From: Planctomycetaceae bacterium
GTDB taxonomy: Bacteria; Planctomycetota; Planctomycetia; Planctomycetales; Planctomycetaceae
NCBI GenBank assembly: GCA_018699955.1
Contig: JABISG010000090.1
Location: 1-64,000, forward strand
Direction: 5' to 3'
DNA length: 64,000 nucleotides
Position numbers and translations under genes: made by a program. Positions 46,393 to 54,685 of this stretch are shown one piece after another (position 1 is the first letter of the stretch; every line of letters starts with the position of its first letter). Below the pieces are notes generated by a model, which had not been told where the DNA came from, searched no databases, and saw nothing but the letters and a program-made list of their open reading frames with translations.

Positions 46393-47874
46393 ATGCAGGG
46401 CGATGCGAAACGTAATCAACAGGTCCAGGCAGACTCTGCTGCAAACACTTCCTGGGCGGCGGCGATATTTCAATCGCCCATCCTCTGGGGCGGGCTGTTA
46501 ACGGCTGGCTTTTACCAGCTGATTCCCTTTCTGCCGGTGCAGCGTGAACTGGCCGAGCGGTATTTCTGTAACCACCCCTTGGAATACGCAACGGCGGCGT
46601 TGTTCTTCGTGGGGATCGCAACGCTGGGTCTGAAGGCCATCGGCGCGTTCAACCAGAGAGCGGCGCTCGGCCTGAATCTGCTGGAGAAGACCTCGGCGGT
46701 CGAAACGGCCGATGCCATCGCGCGGACTGAATCGCTCGAAAAAGATTTGGCCGGTCTCTCGCCCAACCAGAACCGATCGATTCTCGCCCTGCGGATTCGT
46801 GACGTCTGCCTGTATGTCCGCGGACGGCGTTCGGGTGCCGGGCTGGAAGAGCATCTGAAATATCTGGCCGAATTGGCCGCTGAAAGGATGCATAACAGTT
46901 ACGCGATAGTTCGCAACATCACCTGGGCGGTGCCGATCATCGGCTTCCTGGGAACGGTGATCGGCATCACAATTGCCATTGCGAACGTCACACCGGATCA
47001 ACTCGATAGCTCACTGGGCGAAGTCACCAGCGGACTGGCCGTCGCTTTCGACACCACGGCACTCGCGCTCGCGTTGTCACTGGTGTTGGTCTTCAGTTCG
47101 TTTCTTGTTGAGCGCAGCGAGCAGGCGATTCTGTCGGATGTTGAAGAGTTCGGCATTAAGCGAATCACACCGTTGTTCCCCGTTGAAAACGAGCCGGCTT
47201 CCCCGTTAATCGCAGCGGAACAGCAAGCCTCGCAACATCTGATCGAAAAAACCGAATCGCTCATCAATTGGCAGGCCCAGGTTTGGCAGGAGGGTATCGA
47301 TTCGCTACGGAATCGCTGGACCGAGACGCTGGAGAAACAACAGGGCAGCCTCGACGACGCGATTCAGCAGGGGTTGGCATCAACACTCGACGAGCATCAA
47401 CGTGAACTCGGCGATGTCCGCAGCGAGTTCATCGAGGCCTTCCAGGTCGTCTCGAAACAACTGACCGACAATCACGCCGCTGCAAGTCACGCGCAGCAGG
47501 AAGTCCACCAGGAATTCCAGCAGCAGATGTCGGAATTGTGGCAGCATGTGCGAACCGACTTTGCAGCGCTTCGCGAAGAGCAGAACACGCGAATGGACGA
47601 GCTGCTGAAGTCGCTTTCGCAGAACGTCGGTGGCTGGCAGACACAACTCAAAGAGAGTACGGATGCCGGAACAGCGCAGCTTGGAGAACTACGGCGGCAA
47701 GGCGAAATCCTGCTGAAGGTCGTCGAGCAGGAAGAGCAGTTGGCACGATTGCAATTGCGGTTGAATGAAAACCTCGAAGCCGTGCGAGTTGCCGACACAT
47801 TTGAAGAAACGCTGCACAGCCTGACCGCCGCAGTCCATCTGTTGTCGGTGAAGACGAAGCCCAAAGCCGCGTGA
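46393..47874 (+). CDS. MotA/TolQ/ExbB-like proton channel with long coiled-coil tail
   Basis: The ATG at 46393 follows a G-rich stretch and gives 493 residues. Helices lie at about SPILWGGLLTAGFYQLIP, YATAALFFVGIATLGLKAIG, then the TolQ core IVRNITWAVPIIGFLGTVIG and TSGLAVAFDTTALALALSL. The core motifs G-F-L-G-T-V-x-G and G-L-x-x-A-F-x-T-T are those of TolQ/ExbB. After the last helix the remaining 250 residues are a coiled coil rich in E, Q and L (LIEKTESLINWQAQVWQE onward), much longer than in normal TolQ (about 230 residues in all). It precedes two TolR-like genes and is expected to form with them a proton-driven membrane motor. Confidence 0.85.
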   Translation: MQGDAKRNQQVQADSAANTSWAAAIFQSPILWGGLLTAGFYQLIPFLPVQRELAERYFCNHPLEYATAALFFVGIATLGLKAIGAFNQRAALGLNLLEKTSAVETADAIARTESLEKDLAGLSPNQNRSILALRIRDVCLYVRGRRSGAGLEEHLKYLAELAAERMHNSYAIVRNITWAVPIIGFLGTVIGITIAIANVTPDQLDSSLGEVTSGLAVAFDTTALALALSLVLVFSSFLVERSEQAILSDVEEFGIKRITPLFPVENEPASPLIAAEQQASQHLIEKTESLINWQAQVWQEGIDSLRNRWTETLEKQQGSLDDAIQQGLASTLDEHQRELGDVRSEFIEAFQVVSKQLTDNHAAASHAQQEVHQEFQQQMSELWQHVRTDFAALREEQNTRMDELLKSLSQNVGGWQTQLKESTDAGTAQLGELRRQGEILLKVVEQEEQLARLQLRLNENLEAVRVADTFEETLHSLTAAVHLLSVKTKPKAA

Positions 47875-47955
47875 GGCGCAGCGTGATTCGTTGAAGTCTT
47901 AACGCGTTGTCGGCAGTCCAAACCGGTTGCGAAGATTCGGGGCAACGACGTATCA

Positions 47956-47972
47956 GGGGGCTTACGCCCCCC
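47956..47972. repeat. Small GC hairpin between the TolQ-like and TolR-like genes
   Basis: GGGGG-CTTACG-CCCCC forms a short stem. It may modulate transcript stability or the stoichiometry between the two genes. Confidence 0.4.
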
Positions 47973-48018
47973 GCTCGCCATTTCTACCCACTATCCACTA
48001 ATGGCTATTCCCTAAACG

Positions 48019-50259
48019 ATGAGTCGCTCGAAGGGTCGAACGTCTAACTCGGTGTCACTCTTCCCGTTTCTGGCGGTGTTGGTGTGCGCTATGGGTGCGC
48101 TGATTTTCCTGCTGCTGGTCACCACGCGGCGAATTCGGCACAACGCCGTGATGGACGCGATCGTTGCTGCGGACGTGGCTCCCGACAAACCGTTGGTCAT
48201 TCCTGTCGATGTGCCGGTTCGCGAACCCGATGAGGAGCCGGCCACGCCCATCGTTCCCAAGATGACGGCAGTGGCAGCGCCAATTCCAGAGCCGGTGCCT
48301 GAGGAACGCCCCGATCCGAATGCCACGTTACGCGAACTGATTGCCGCACTTTCGCAGCGACGCGATGACGAACGTAAACGGCTCGAAGAAGGCAACCAAT
48401 TGGTGGCAGCGTCACGAAGCAAACTCAAAGATTCCGACATCCGGCTGGCTCAATTGTCGCAGACATTCAAAAACAGAAAAGAACAACTGCTGACCACCAG
48501 CGTTAACCGGCAGGTATTGCGGGCCCAGTTCACCAGCCTCGGCGAACAGATAGACGAGGCAACTGTTCTCCTGCATCGCGAAAAGCAACAGAACGCGACC
48601 CGCAGTACGAAGTACTCGATCGTCCCATTCGACGGCCAATCGGGAACCACGCGGCGACCGATTCTCATCGAATGTCGAAAAAACGGTCTGACGTTTATGC
48701 AGGAAGAGTTGACGCTCACCGCCGCCGACCTCGACGGCTTCACAGCGGAGTACAATCCACTGTTAGCGGGAACGCGCGCGTTGGTGCGGTATTGGCAGGC
48801 CCAAAACAAACTCAACGACCCGGACGAAGTCGATGCTGAGCCTTACGTGTTGTTAATCGTCCGTCCCAGTGGCAGCGTTGCCTACTATGCCGCCCGCCGT
48901 TTGCTCTCGGAGTTATCACAATCCACCGGCTATGAACTGGTGGCAGGTGATCGTGAGCTGGATGTTCCACCGTCTGAACCGCAAGCAACACAGTTGTGCC
49001 GCCGTGCGATCGAATCCGTGTTAGGAGAACGCAAGCGGGTCATCGATTCGGTTGCGCGAGCCGGTCGAGGCAATGATGGTGTACTGCGTTTTCAACGAGG
49101 CAATGGTGGCTTTGAACCGGTGGAACCCGAGAAGTCCATCTTCGACCGCACCGGGAAACCAGGCTTCGGCGGACGGGTGAAAGGTCCGCAAGGAGGTTCG
49201 AACAACCGATCCGGAGCGGGCAACGGACGACCGGGATCGAGTCGTCGTCCTTCGGAAAGTCGAAATCCAATGAAAGCCGATGGTACCGGCGGAAGGCGAA
49301 CCGTTGGTGGCGGAACGGGGCGATTGCCGGGACAACCGGGAACGGGATCACGAGTTGGCGAAAACAGCCCGGGAGGCCGGCTACCCAACGGCACACCGGG
49401 CGAATCGGGGACGCGAACATCTCGTGGCAACGGCGGCGACATTGGAACCATCGGCGAGGGCGGACGCTCGCAAGGTCCCACAGGTTCGGCGGATCGCTTT
49501 CCCGACGAAGTATCCAGGCCATCCTCGTTCGGCCCATCTGGAACGGGTACCGGTCGAGACAGCTCGACGAGAGGTACAGGCAGACCGAATTCCAACGGGA
49601 ACGGTGGCGAACCCAGCCGTGGCAATTCGGGCGACGGTCAATTCACCGGTAACAGCCGGAACGGCGGCAGCAACGCAAACAATGGTGGTGGCGAGAACAC
49701 CGGCAACGGCCGAAATAGCGGTACCGGTCAGAATAGCGGCAACGCCGGAAACACAAGCGGTGGCGCAGGTGGCGGTTCACCCACTGGCGGAAAGCCCGGT
49801 GGGCAGCCGGCGATTCCGTTTCGCACATTCGGACGTACAACCAGCGCAAAGGGTGGGGCCGGCCGTTCCCGTGGTTCGGGTGGGTCCGGTGGAAGTCCAC
49901 GTTCACGTCAAGGTCATGGCATCGGCAGTAACCGCAACGGCATTGGATTTGAACGCGAGACAACAATTCGCGTTTCGTCCGATCGAATCCGCGTCGGCAG
50001 CCAGCCGGAGATTTCCATCAGCCGCTTCAAAACATTTGACGAATTGACCGAACGCGTTCTCGACGATCTCGATCGACACGCGCGCAGCTGGGATGCACCG
50101 CCGAAGAATTTCCACTGGGTGCCGGTCGTCAATTTTGTCGTCAGCCCGGGGGGCAATCTGTATTACGAACGTTTGCACGGCCCGCTGAGAAAACTGGGGA
50201 TCAGTTCAACCTCAGAATACCCGCTCGACACACCCGTCTATCAGAAACCACCGGAGTGA
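48019..50259 (+). CDS. TolR-like protein 1, lacking the channel aspartate
   Basis: This is a 746-residue protein. It starts MSRSKGRTSNSVSLFPFLAV and has one membrane helix (LFPFLAVLVCAMGALIFLLL) positioned as in TolR/ExbD. The aspartate expected after F-L is alanine (FPFLAV versus SFLDII in the neighbour). Residues of about 110-190 are coiled coil, about 195-340 an unknown folded domain (PYVLLIVRPSGSVAYYAARR), and about 350-650 low-complexity G, N, S, R and P. A conserved C-terminal domain ends ...HWVPVVNFVVSPGGNLYYER. It is followed after four bases by its paralogue. It probably forms a complex with the TolQ-like protein. Confidence 0.8.
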   Translation: MSRSKGRTSNSVSLFPFLAVLVCAMGALIFLLLVTTRRIRHNAVMDAIVAADVAPDKPLVIPVDVPVREPDEEPATPIVPKMTAVAAPIPEPVPEERPDPNATLRELIAALSQRRDDERKRLEEGNQLVAASRSKLKDSDIRLAQLSQTFKNRKEQLLTTSVNRQVLRAQFTSLGEQIDEATVLLHREKQQNATRSTKYSIVPFDGQSGTTRRPILIECRKNGLTFMQEELTLTAADLDGFTAEYNPLLAGTRALVRYWQAQNKLNDPDEVDAEPYVLLIVRPSGSVAYYAARRLLSELSQSTGYELVAGDRELDVPPSEPQATQLCRRAIESVLGERKRVIDSVARAGRGNDGVLRFQRGNGGFEPVEPEKSIFDRTGKPGFGGRVKGPQGGSNNRSGAGNGRPGSSRRPSESRNPMKADGTGGRRTVGGGTGRLPGQPGTGSRVGENSPGGRLPNGTPGESGTRTSRGNGGDIGTIGEGGRSQGPTGSADRFPDEVSRPSSFGPSGTGTGRDSSTRGTGRPNSNGNGGEPSRGNSGDGQFTGNSRNGGSNANNGGGENTGNGRNSGTGQNSGNAGNTSGGAGGGSPTGGKPGGQPAIPFRTFGRTTSAKGGAGRSRGSGGSGGSPRSRQGHGIGSNRNGIGFERETTIRVSSDRIRVGSQPEISISRFKTFDELTERVLDDLDRHARSWDAPPKNFHWVPVVNFVVSPGGNLYYERLHGPLRKLGISSTSEYPLDTPVYQKPPE

Positions 50260-50263
50260 TTGC

Positions 50264-51400
50264 ATGAGCCGTCGCACCGACCGCAACGCCGTCGGATTCG
50301 AGTCCGATTCGTTTCTCGACATCATCGCCAACATCGTCGGCATCCTCATCATTCTGATTGTGATGGCGGGCGTTCGTGTGGGCAATGCGCCCATTTTGCC
50401 GCTGGTCGATATCGCAACACCTGCACCAATCGACGAGCAGCCGGAGATTGTCGTCGTTGCGCAATTACCACCGGAAGAGTTACCAACGCCGGAAGAACAA
50501 CCACTGCCAACAGTGCCGGGTCCTGAACTCTCTCCGCCGAAACCTCCACCCCCGATCGAACCATCGCCCGAATTGGTGGCACTCGTCAGCCGTCTCAATG
50601 GCGAGGTCGCATCACTCAAATCTGATTCCGAATCGTCCGTGTTGTTGCTGTCGCAACTGCGCCAAGCCGAAGAGGAGACCGACCAGAAGCTGCGGGGCGT
50701 CGCGGGAACCTTGGCAGCGGAATCGGCCGCGCTCGATGCCGAGAAAAAGGCCGTCGCGGGACTCGATGCCGAGTTGGCAAGTCGCCGCGATCAGGTGCAA
50801 CGGCTACGGTTTCAGTTGAAACAGACGAAGGACTCCAAGCCGCCGGCAAAGCAGATTCGGCACAAACTGACGCCGATTGGCAGCACAGTTGTCGGTAAGG
50901 AATTGCACTTTCACGTCTTCCGCAACCGCGTCTCGCATGTGCCGTTGGATGATTTGCTCGGTCGATTGCGGTCGCAGGTTCTCAGACAGAAAGACTGGTT
51001 GACGAAATTCAATACGCACCACGGATCGGTCGGCCCGGTGGCCGGCTTCACGATGAATTACGTCGTCGTGCGGCAACGGCTTTCTGTGGTTGAGGAACTG
51101 CGACAGGGTCGCGGGATGATGCGGATTGGCGTCTCGGAATGGCAACTCGTTCCCTCACGCGACATTGCCTCAGAAACGGCAAAGGAGGCGCTACGGCCCG
51201 GTTCGGCATTTCACCGCGCCCTGCTGGCCGCCGACAGAAACGCCACGCTGACCTTCTGGGTTTATCCCGACAGCTTCGAGGTCTACCGAAAGCTGCAGCA
51301 AGTCGCTCAGGAAGAGGCGTTCACAGTCGCCGCCCGACCGCTGCCCTTCGGCATCCCAATCTCCGGCTCGCCCAACGGCTCGCGGTCATCGGGACAGTAG
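50264..51400 (+). CDS. TolR-like protein 2, with channel aspartate
   Basis: This is a 378-residue protein. The ATG is preceded by GGAG and lies 4 bases after the previous stop. The membrane helix SFLDIIANIVGILIILIVM contains an aspartate at the position used by ExbD and TolR for proton transfer. A proline-rich linker (EELPTPEEQPLPTVPGPELS) and a coiled coil (about 105-180) lead to a C-terminal folded domain (LHFHVFRNRVSHVPLDDLL to FTVAARPLPFGIPI). The N-terminal 38 residues align with TolR-like protein 1 without gaps. The TAG stop sits at the edge of a palindromic element. Confidence 0.85.
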   Translation: MSRRTDRNAVGFESDSFLDIIANIVGILIILIVMAGVRVGNAPILPLVDIATPAPIDEQPEIVVVAQLPPEELPTPEEQPLPTVPGPELSPPKPPPPIEPSPELVALVSRLNGEVASLKSDSESSVLLLSQLRQAEEETDQKLRGVAGTLAAESAALDAEKKAVAGLDAELASRRDQVQRLRFQLKQTKDSKPPAKQIRHKLTPIGSTVVGKELHFHVFRNRVSHVPLDDLLGRLRSQVLRQKDWLTKFNTHHGSVGPVAGFTMNYVVVRQRLSVVEELRQGRGMMRIGVSEWQLVPSRDIASETAKEALRPGSAFHRALLAADRNATLTFWVYPDSFEVYRKLQQVAQEEAFTVAARPLPFGIPISGSPNGSRSSGQ

Positions 51401-51471
51401 CTGCGATGCAACGCATCGCTGACGGCGTCGTGGCACCCGAAACGACGTCTGCGACTCGTTGAGTCGCAGCT
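51399..51471. repeat. Palindromic repeat, GCGACTC family, copy 3
   Basis: The outer arms AGCTGCGA and TCGCAGCT close a structure with GCGATGCAACGCATCGC on the left and GCGACTCGTTGAGTCGC on the right, joined by complementary GACGGCGTCGT and ACGACGTC. It shares the CTGCGACTC/GAGTCGCAG core with the copies at 31619 and 32950. The AG of the upstream stop codon is its first two bases. Confidence 0.65.
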
Positions 51472-51584
51472 GGGGCTGATCGTCTCATTGCTGATTTCGG
51501 CTTGCGGATTGCGGTTTTTCTGAAACCGCGTATCGTAGAAATTTCTAAACCGATATCCGCAATTCGAAATCGATCTCACGCATC

Positions 51585-53144
51585 ATGCCTGATTCGCCTC
51601 CCCCGGCCGACGATTCTCCCGACGAACTCGTTCCCGATTCGGTGATTCCGCACCAGCATTTGCCGGCGCTTAGGTATCGCGACATGCCCGATGCGATTCC
51701 GTGGCGGATGATGCTGGGACCGAGCATCATGCTGGCCGGTCTTTCGCTCGGCTCGGGCGAGTTCATCCTCTGGCCGTACATTACTTACCAGACCGGCTTC
51801 GTGTTTTTCTGGGCCTGCATGCTGGGCGTCATCACGCAGTTTTTTCTCAACATGGAAATCGAGCGATGGACGCTGGTTACCGGGGAAAGTGCAATCACTG
51901 GCTTTTGCCGCCTCAGTCGGCATTGGGCGTGGGTGATGCTGTTGATGAATATCATTCCCTGGGCCTGGCCTGGATGGGCAACCGGCGCGGGGACGATACT
52001 GAGTTGGCTGATGTTCGGCGTGAAAGAACAGGCCACAGCAACCGGGGGGGTGGAGTACACGGCCCACTATGTCAACTACTTCGGCATTGCCGGGTTGCTG
52101 CTTGTGGGGATTGTGCTGACCGCCGGGCCGGTGGTCTACAAAACCGTCGAACGAATTCAGACTGTGCTGGTTGGGTTCATTCTGTGTGTGGTCATTGTCG
52201 TCGCTTTTATGGTGATTCGGCCCGATGCTGTCGCTGCGATGGCAAGCGGCACGGTGAACATTGGCGGCCTGCCCGATTTGAGTCAGCCGGGCATCGACCT
52301 GATGATGCTGTTGGGCGCGCTCGCCTTTGCCGGTGCCGGCGGGACGACGAATCTGGGCCAGAGCAATTTCATCAAAGACAAAGGCTATGGCATGGGCAAG
52401 TTCATCGGCCGCATTACCAGCCCGCTGACCGGTGAAGAAGAAGCAACCGCCGACGTCGGCTATCACTTCAAACACACGCCCGAAAACATGCGCCGGTGGC
52501 GAGCATGGTGGCGCGCGGCCAACATCGAACACTTCTTCAGCTTCTTCCTGACCTGCGTCGTCTGCCTGTGCCTGATGTCGTTGATTACTTATTCGCTGTT
52601 GTACGACGCGAATGGCAATTTGAAATCCAACATGGATGAATACGGCAGGAGTCTTGGCTTTGTGTGGGGACAGGCAACGCAACTGGGTAGTTCGTATGGG
52701 CCTGCGGTTCGGATTGGATTTCTGTTGATGGGGGCCGCCGTCCTGCTGACAACCGAGTTGGGAGTTCTCGACGCAGTCGCCCGCATTTCGACCGACATTG
52801 TCAAAGTGAATTACCTCAAAGACAACGACAACTGGTCGCTGAGCAAGTTGTACTTCTGCTTCCTCTGGGGCGAGATTCTGCTCGGCTGCGGCATCTTGCT
52901 CATTGGATTCAGTCGGCCGTTCACACTGTTCGTCATCTCCGCAGCAATGAACGGTGCCGTGATGTTTATCTACTCGTTGATTCTGTTGTACATGAACAAC
53001 AAGGTACTCACCCGCAACCTATCGATGCACCCCGTGCGATTTCTGGCCATTGTCTGGTCCTGCGCATTCTTCGGCTACTTCACCATTCAAGCCCTGCGAA
53101 TTTCCTTATGGCCGGCATTGTTCGGCGACGCTTCAGTGCAATGA
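51585..53144 (+). CDS. Nramp-like transporter
   Basis: This is a 519-residue membrane protein with about 11-12 helices, paralogous to the protein at 42983. Helix 1 reads MLGPSIMLAGLSLGSGEFIL and helix 6 AFAGAGGTTNLGQSNFIKDKG, again without the DPGN and MPHN motifs of Nramp, while the frame of the LeuT fold is kept. An N-terminal acidic segment (SPPPADDSPDELVPDS) precedes the first helix. The TM5-TM6 loop is short (about 20 residues). It is downstream of the TolR-like genes by 185 bp. The substrate is unknown; true Nramp metal selectivity is doubtful. Confidence 0.82.
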   Translation: MPDSPPPADDSPDELVPDSVIPHQHLPALRYRDMPDAIPWRMMLGPSIMLAGLSLGSGEFILWPYITYQTGFVFFWACMLGVITQFFLNMEIERWTLVTGESAITGFCRLSRHWAWVMLLMNIIPWAWPGWATGAGTILSWLMFGVKEQATATGGVEYTAHYVNYFGIAGLLLVGIVLTAGPVVYKTVERIQTVLVGFILCVVIVVAFMVIRPDAVAAMASGTVNIGGLPDLSQPGIDLMMLLGALAFAGAGGTTNLGQSNFIKDKGYGMGKFIGRITSPLTGEEEATADVGYHFKHTPENMRRWRAWWRAANIEHFFSFFLTCVVCLCLMSLITYSLLYDANGNLKSNMDEYGRSLGFVWGQATQLGSSYGPAVRIGFLLMGAAVLLTTELGVLDAVARISTDIVKVNYLKDNDNWSLSKLYFCFLWGEILLGCGILLIGFSRPFTLFVISAAMNGAVMFIYSLILLYMNNKVLTRNLSMHPVRFLAIVWSCAFFGYFTIQALRISLWPALFGDASVQ

Positions 53145-53161
53145 TATAAGACCGTGGATGC

Positions 53162-53211
53162 CACTGGCGTGTCGCCAGTGTTTTCCGCCATGCACTGGCG
53201 ACACGCCAGTG
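53162..53211. repeat. Nested palindrome between convergent genes
   Basis: CACTGGCGTGTCGCCAGTG (53162-53180) and its exact complement CACTGGCGACACGCCAGTG (53193-53211) flank a 12-base loop. Each arm is itself nearly palindromic, so alternative small hairpins exist. It follows the transporter stop by 17 bases and may end both convergent transcripts. Confidence 0.65.
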
Positions 53212-53240
53212 TCACCCATCGAAGGCGAACGGACGAGGCA

Positions 53241-53516
53241 CTACACCAGCACGTCGTCCAGTGCCGCCAGGCTGACAACTTCATCCCGCCGCACCAGCAC
53301 CCGGCGACGGTTGGAACTGATACCGTGCCGCTTGATCTCGACGACATACAGTTCACGAGTCGTCGTTGTATCGCGGAGGTCGTGAACGTCGGCTTCTTCC
53401 AGCACGAAGTAGCGGTCGTCCTCCCCCACAAGCGTTCCCGCATAAACAAACGGGCTGCTGACATCGAGCACGACTTGCCGATTCATCAACTCGGCGATCA
53501 GTTCTCCGTCGCTCAT
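53241..53516 (-). CDS. 91-residue conserved-looking protein, LSm-like fold possible
   Basis: This is a short basic/acidic protein: MSDGELIAELMNRQVVLDVS, then SPFVYAGTLVGEDDRYFVLE, EADVHDLRD, YVVEIKRHGI and VRRDEVVSLAALDDVL. The pattern of short beta strands with V-x-x-G-x-L-x-x-x-D-x-x-x-x-L is like Sm/LSm barrels, but this is only a fold guess. It starts 31 bases after the VWA gene stop and on the same strand, so it is probably co-transcribed. No function is known. Confidence 0.65.
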   Translation of the reverse strand: MSDGELIAELMNRQVVLDVSSPFVYAGTLVGEDDRYFVLEEADVHDLRDTTTTRELYVVEIKRHGISSNRRRVLVRRDEVVSLAALDDVLV

Positions 53517-53546
53517 TAACGCTCTTTCGATTGATCGACTGCGCGG

Positions 53547-54548
53547 CTACTTGACGAAGCGATATCGTCCGTGATTGTCTTCGGCAATTCCCTTCAGCAC
53601 CAGTTGGCCGCCATCGAATTCGAAGGCAATGGTGTGGATGATTGTGCCGTGCTTGTTGGCTTCTTTCGCCACTGTGCGGGCCGTCCGGGGGAACTCGCCG
53701 TCGGATAGAAAGAAGATGACATCGGGCTTCATGTCGAGCGCCATTTTCAATGCGACGTCGGGGTATGTGCCGCCGTGCGCATTTTGCTTGTCGATCCACC
53801 GCCGGGTCCGGCGTAACGTGGTCCGCGAGGCGGGCATAAGTCGCATCCGCTTTCCGGAGACGTACATCGGCTGCGCACGATGATTGTAGAAGATGACGAA
53901 AAACTTTTGATGCGGCTGAAAATCACCCAGCGCGCGAATGAGTTCCGTACGCGCCCGGCTGAAACGGTACCCCTGCATGCTGCCCGAATAATCGACGACG
54001 AACACAAACGACATTCCCTCAGCCTTTACGCCAAAGAATCCCACGCTGCCGTCGCCGTTCCCGCTCGAACCGCCGCTGTCTCCGTTAATACCGGCCACAA
54101 GACCGGCCGGCAACTTTTCCGCCGGCTGGACAGAAGCCGTACTCGAGGCTGTCACCGCGAATAGTCTTTCTGACGGACGGTCGGACTCTGCCGAATCGAG
54201 CGATTCGGTGGCGGCTATGTCGAGTGCCTTCTCGGCCCCATCTTCGCTTCCCATGGTGGTCTCAATAACCGCCACGCGATCCAGCGGAGGCCGCGGCAAC
54301 AGCCAGGCGGCCAGCACCAGCAACAGCGATGCATGCAACAACAGCGAGCCGACAATCCCAATCCACCTGAGTTGCCGGTTCTCCACCGCTTCGACCGTCA
54401 CCTCGCCTTCAACCGCTTGCGGCGAAATGACCGCAGGGGCATCGACATTTCCGCGATCATCGAGTCGGGAAATCGACGGCCATGTCGCGGTTGCTGGCAT
54501 TGTTTCCATGCCGGTCACGTCGTGCCTGCTAGCTGAACGGGACGTCAT
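53547..54548 (-). CDS. VWA-domain protein with single membrane anchor
   Basis: The ATG at 54548 gives 333 residues; a TTG at 54602 and ATGs further in are possible. A membrane helix (LRWIGIVGSLLLHASLLLVLAA) lies near residue 70. A low-complexity linker (GDSGGSSGNGDGSVGFFGV) leads to a von Willebrand A domain with the metal motif FVVDYSGSMQGYRF, then VIFYNHRAQPMYVSG, GGTYPDVALKMAL and VIFFLSDGEFP. It faces the periplasm by topology. The helix has a TonB-like look (short cytoplasmic N-terminus, single anchor). Its proximity to the TolQ/TolR-like cluster suggests a link. Confidence 0.82.
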   Translation of the reverse strand: MTSRSASRHDVTGMETMPATATWPSISRLDDRGNVDAPAVISPQAVEGEVTVEAVENRQLRWIGIVGSLLLHASLLLVLAAWLLPRPPLDRVAVIETTMGSEDGAEKALDIAATESLDSAESDRPSERLFAVTASSTASVQPAEKLPAGLVAGINGDSGGSSGNGDGSVGFFGVKAEGMSFVFVVDYSGSMQGYRFSRARTELIRALGDFQPHQKFFVIFYNHRAQPMYVSGKRMRLMPASRTTLRRTRRWIDKQNAHGGTYPDVALKMALDMKPDVIFFLSDGEFPRTARTVAKEANKHGTIIHTIAFEFDGGQLVLKGIAEDNHGRYRFVK

Positions 54549-54685
54549 CGTTAGAGGCGAATTGACAGGGGACGTATCGTCAAACGGCTGAAACGTCCCC
54601 AAGCCAACAATCTGCCACAGACTCCAGTGTCCACAATTGCAGCAAGAATCTCAATAGAATTTCGGCATCAGCGCACTCTACCCGC

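Noticed and set aside
49141-49960. Tandem-repeat array as a mobile or CRISPR-like element
   Set aside because: The G/N-rich repeats stay in frame inside TolR-like protein 1 and are low-complexity coding sequence.
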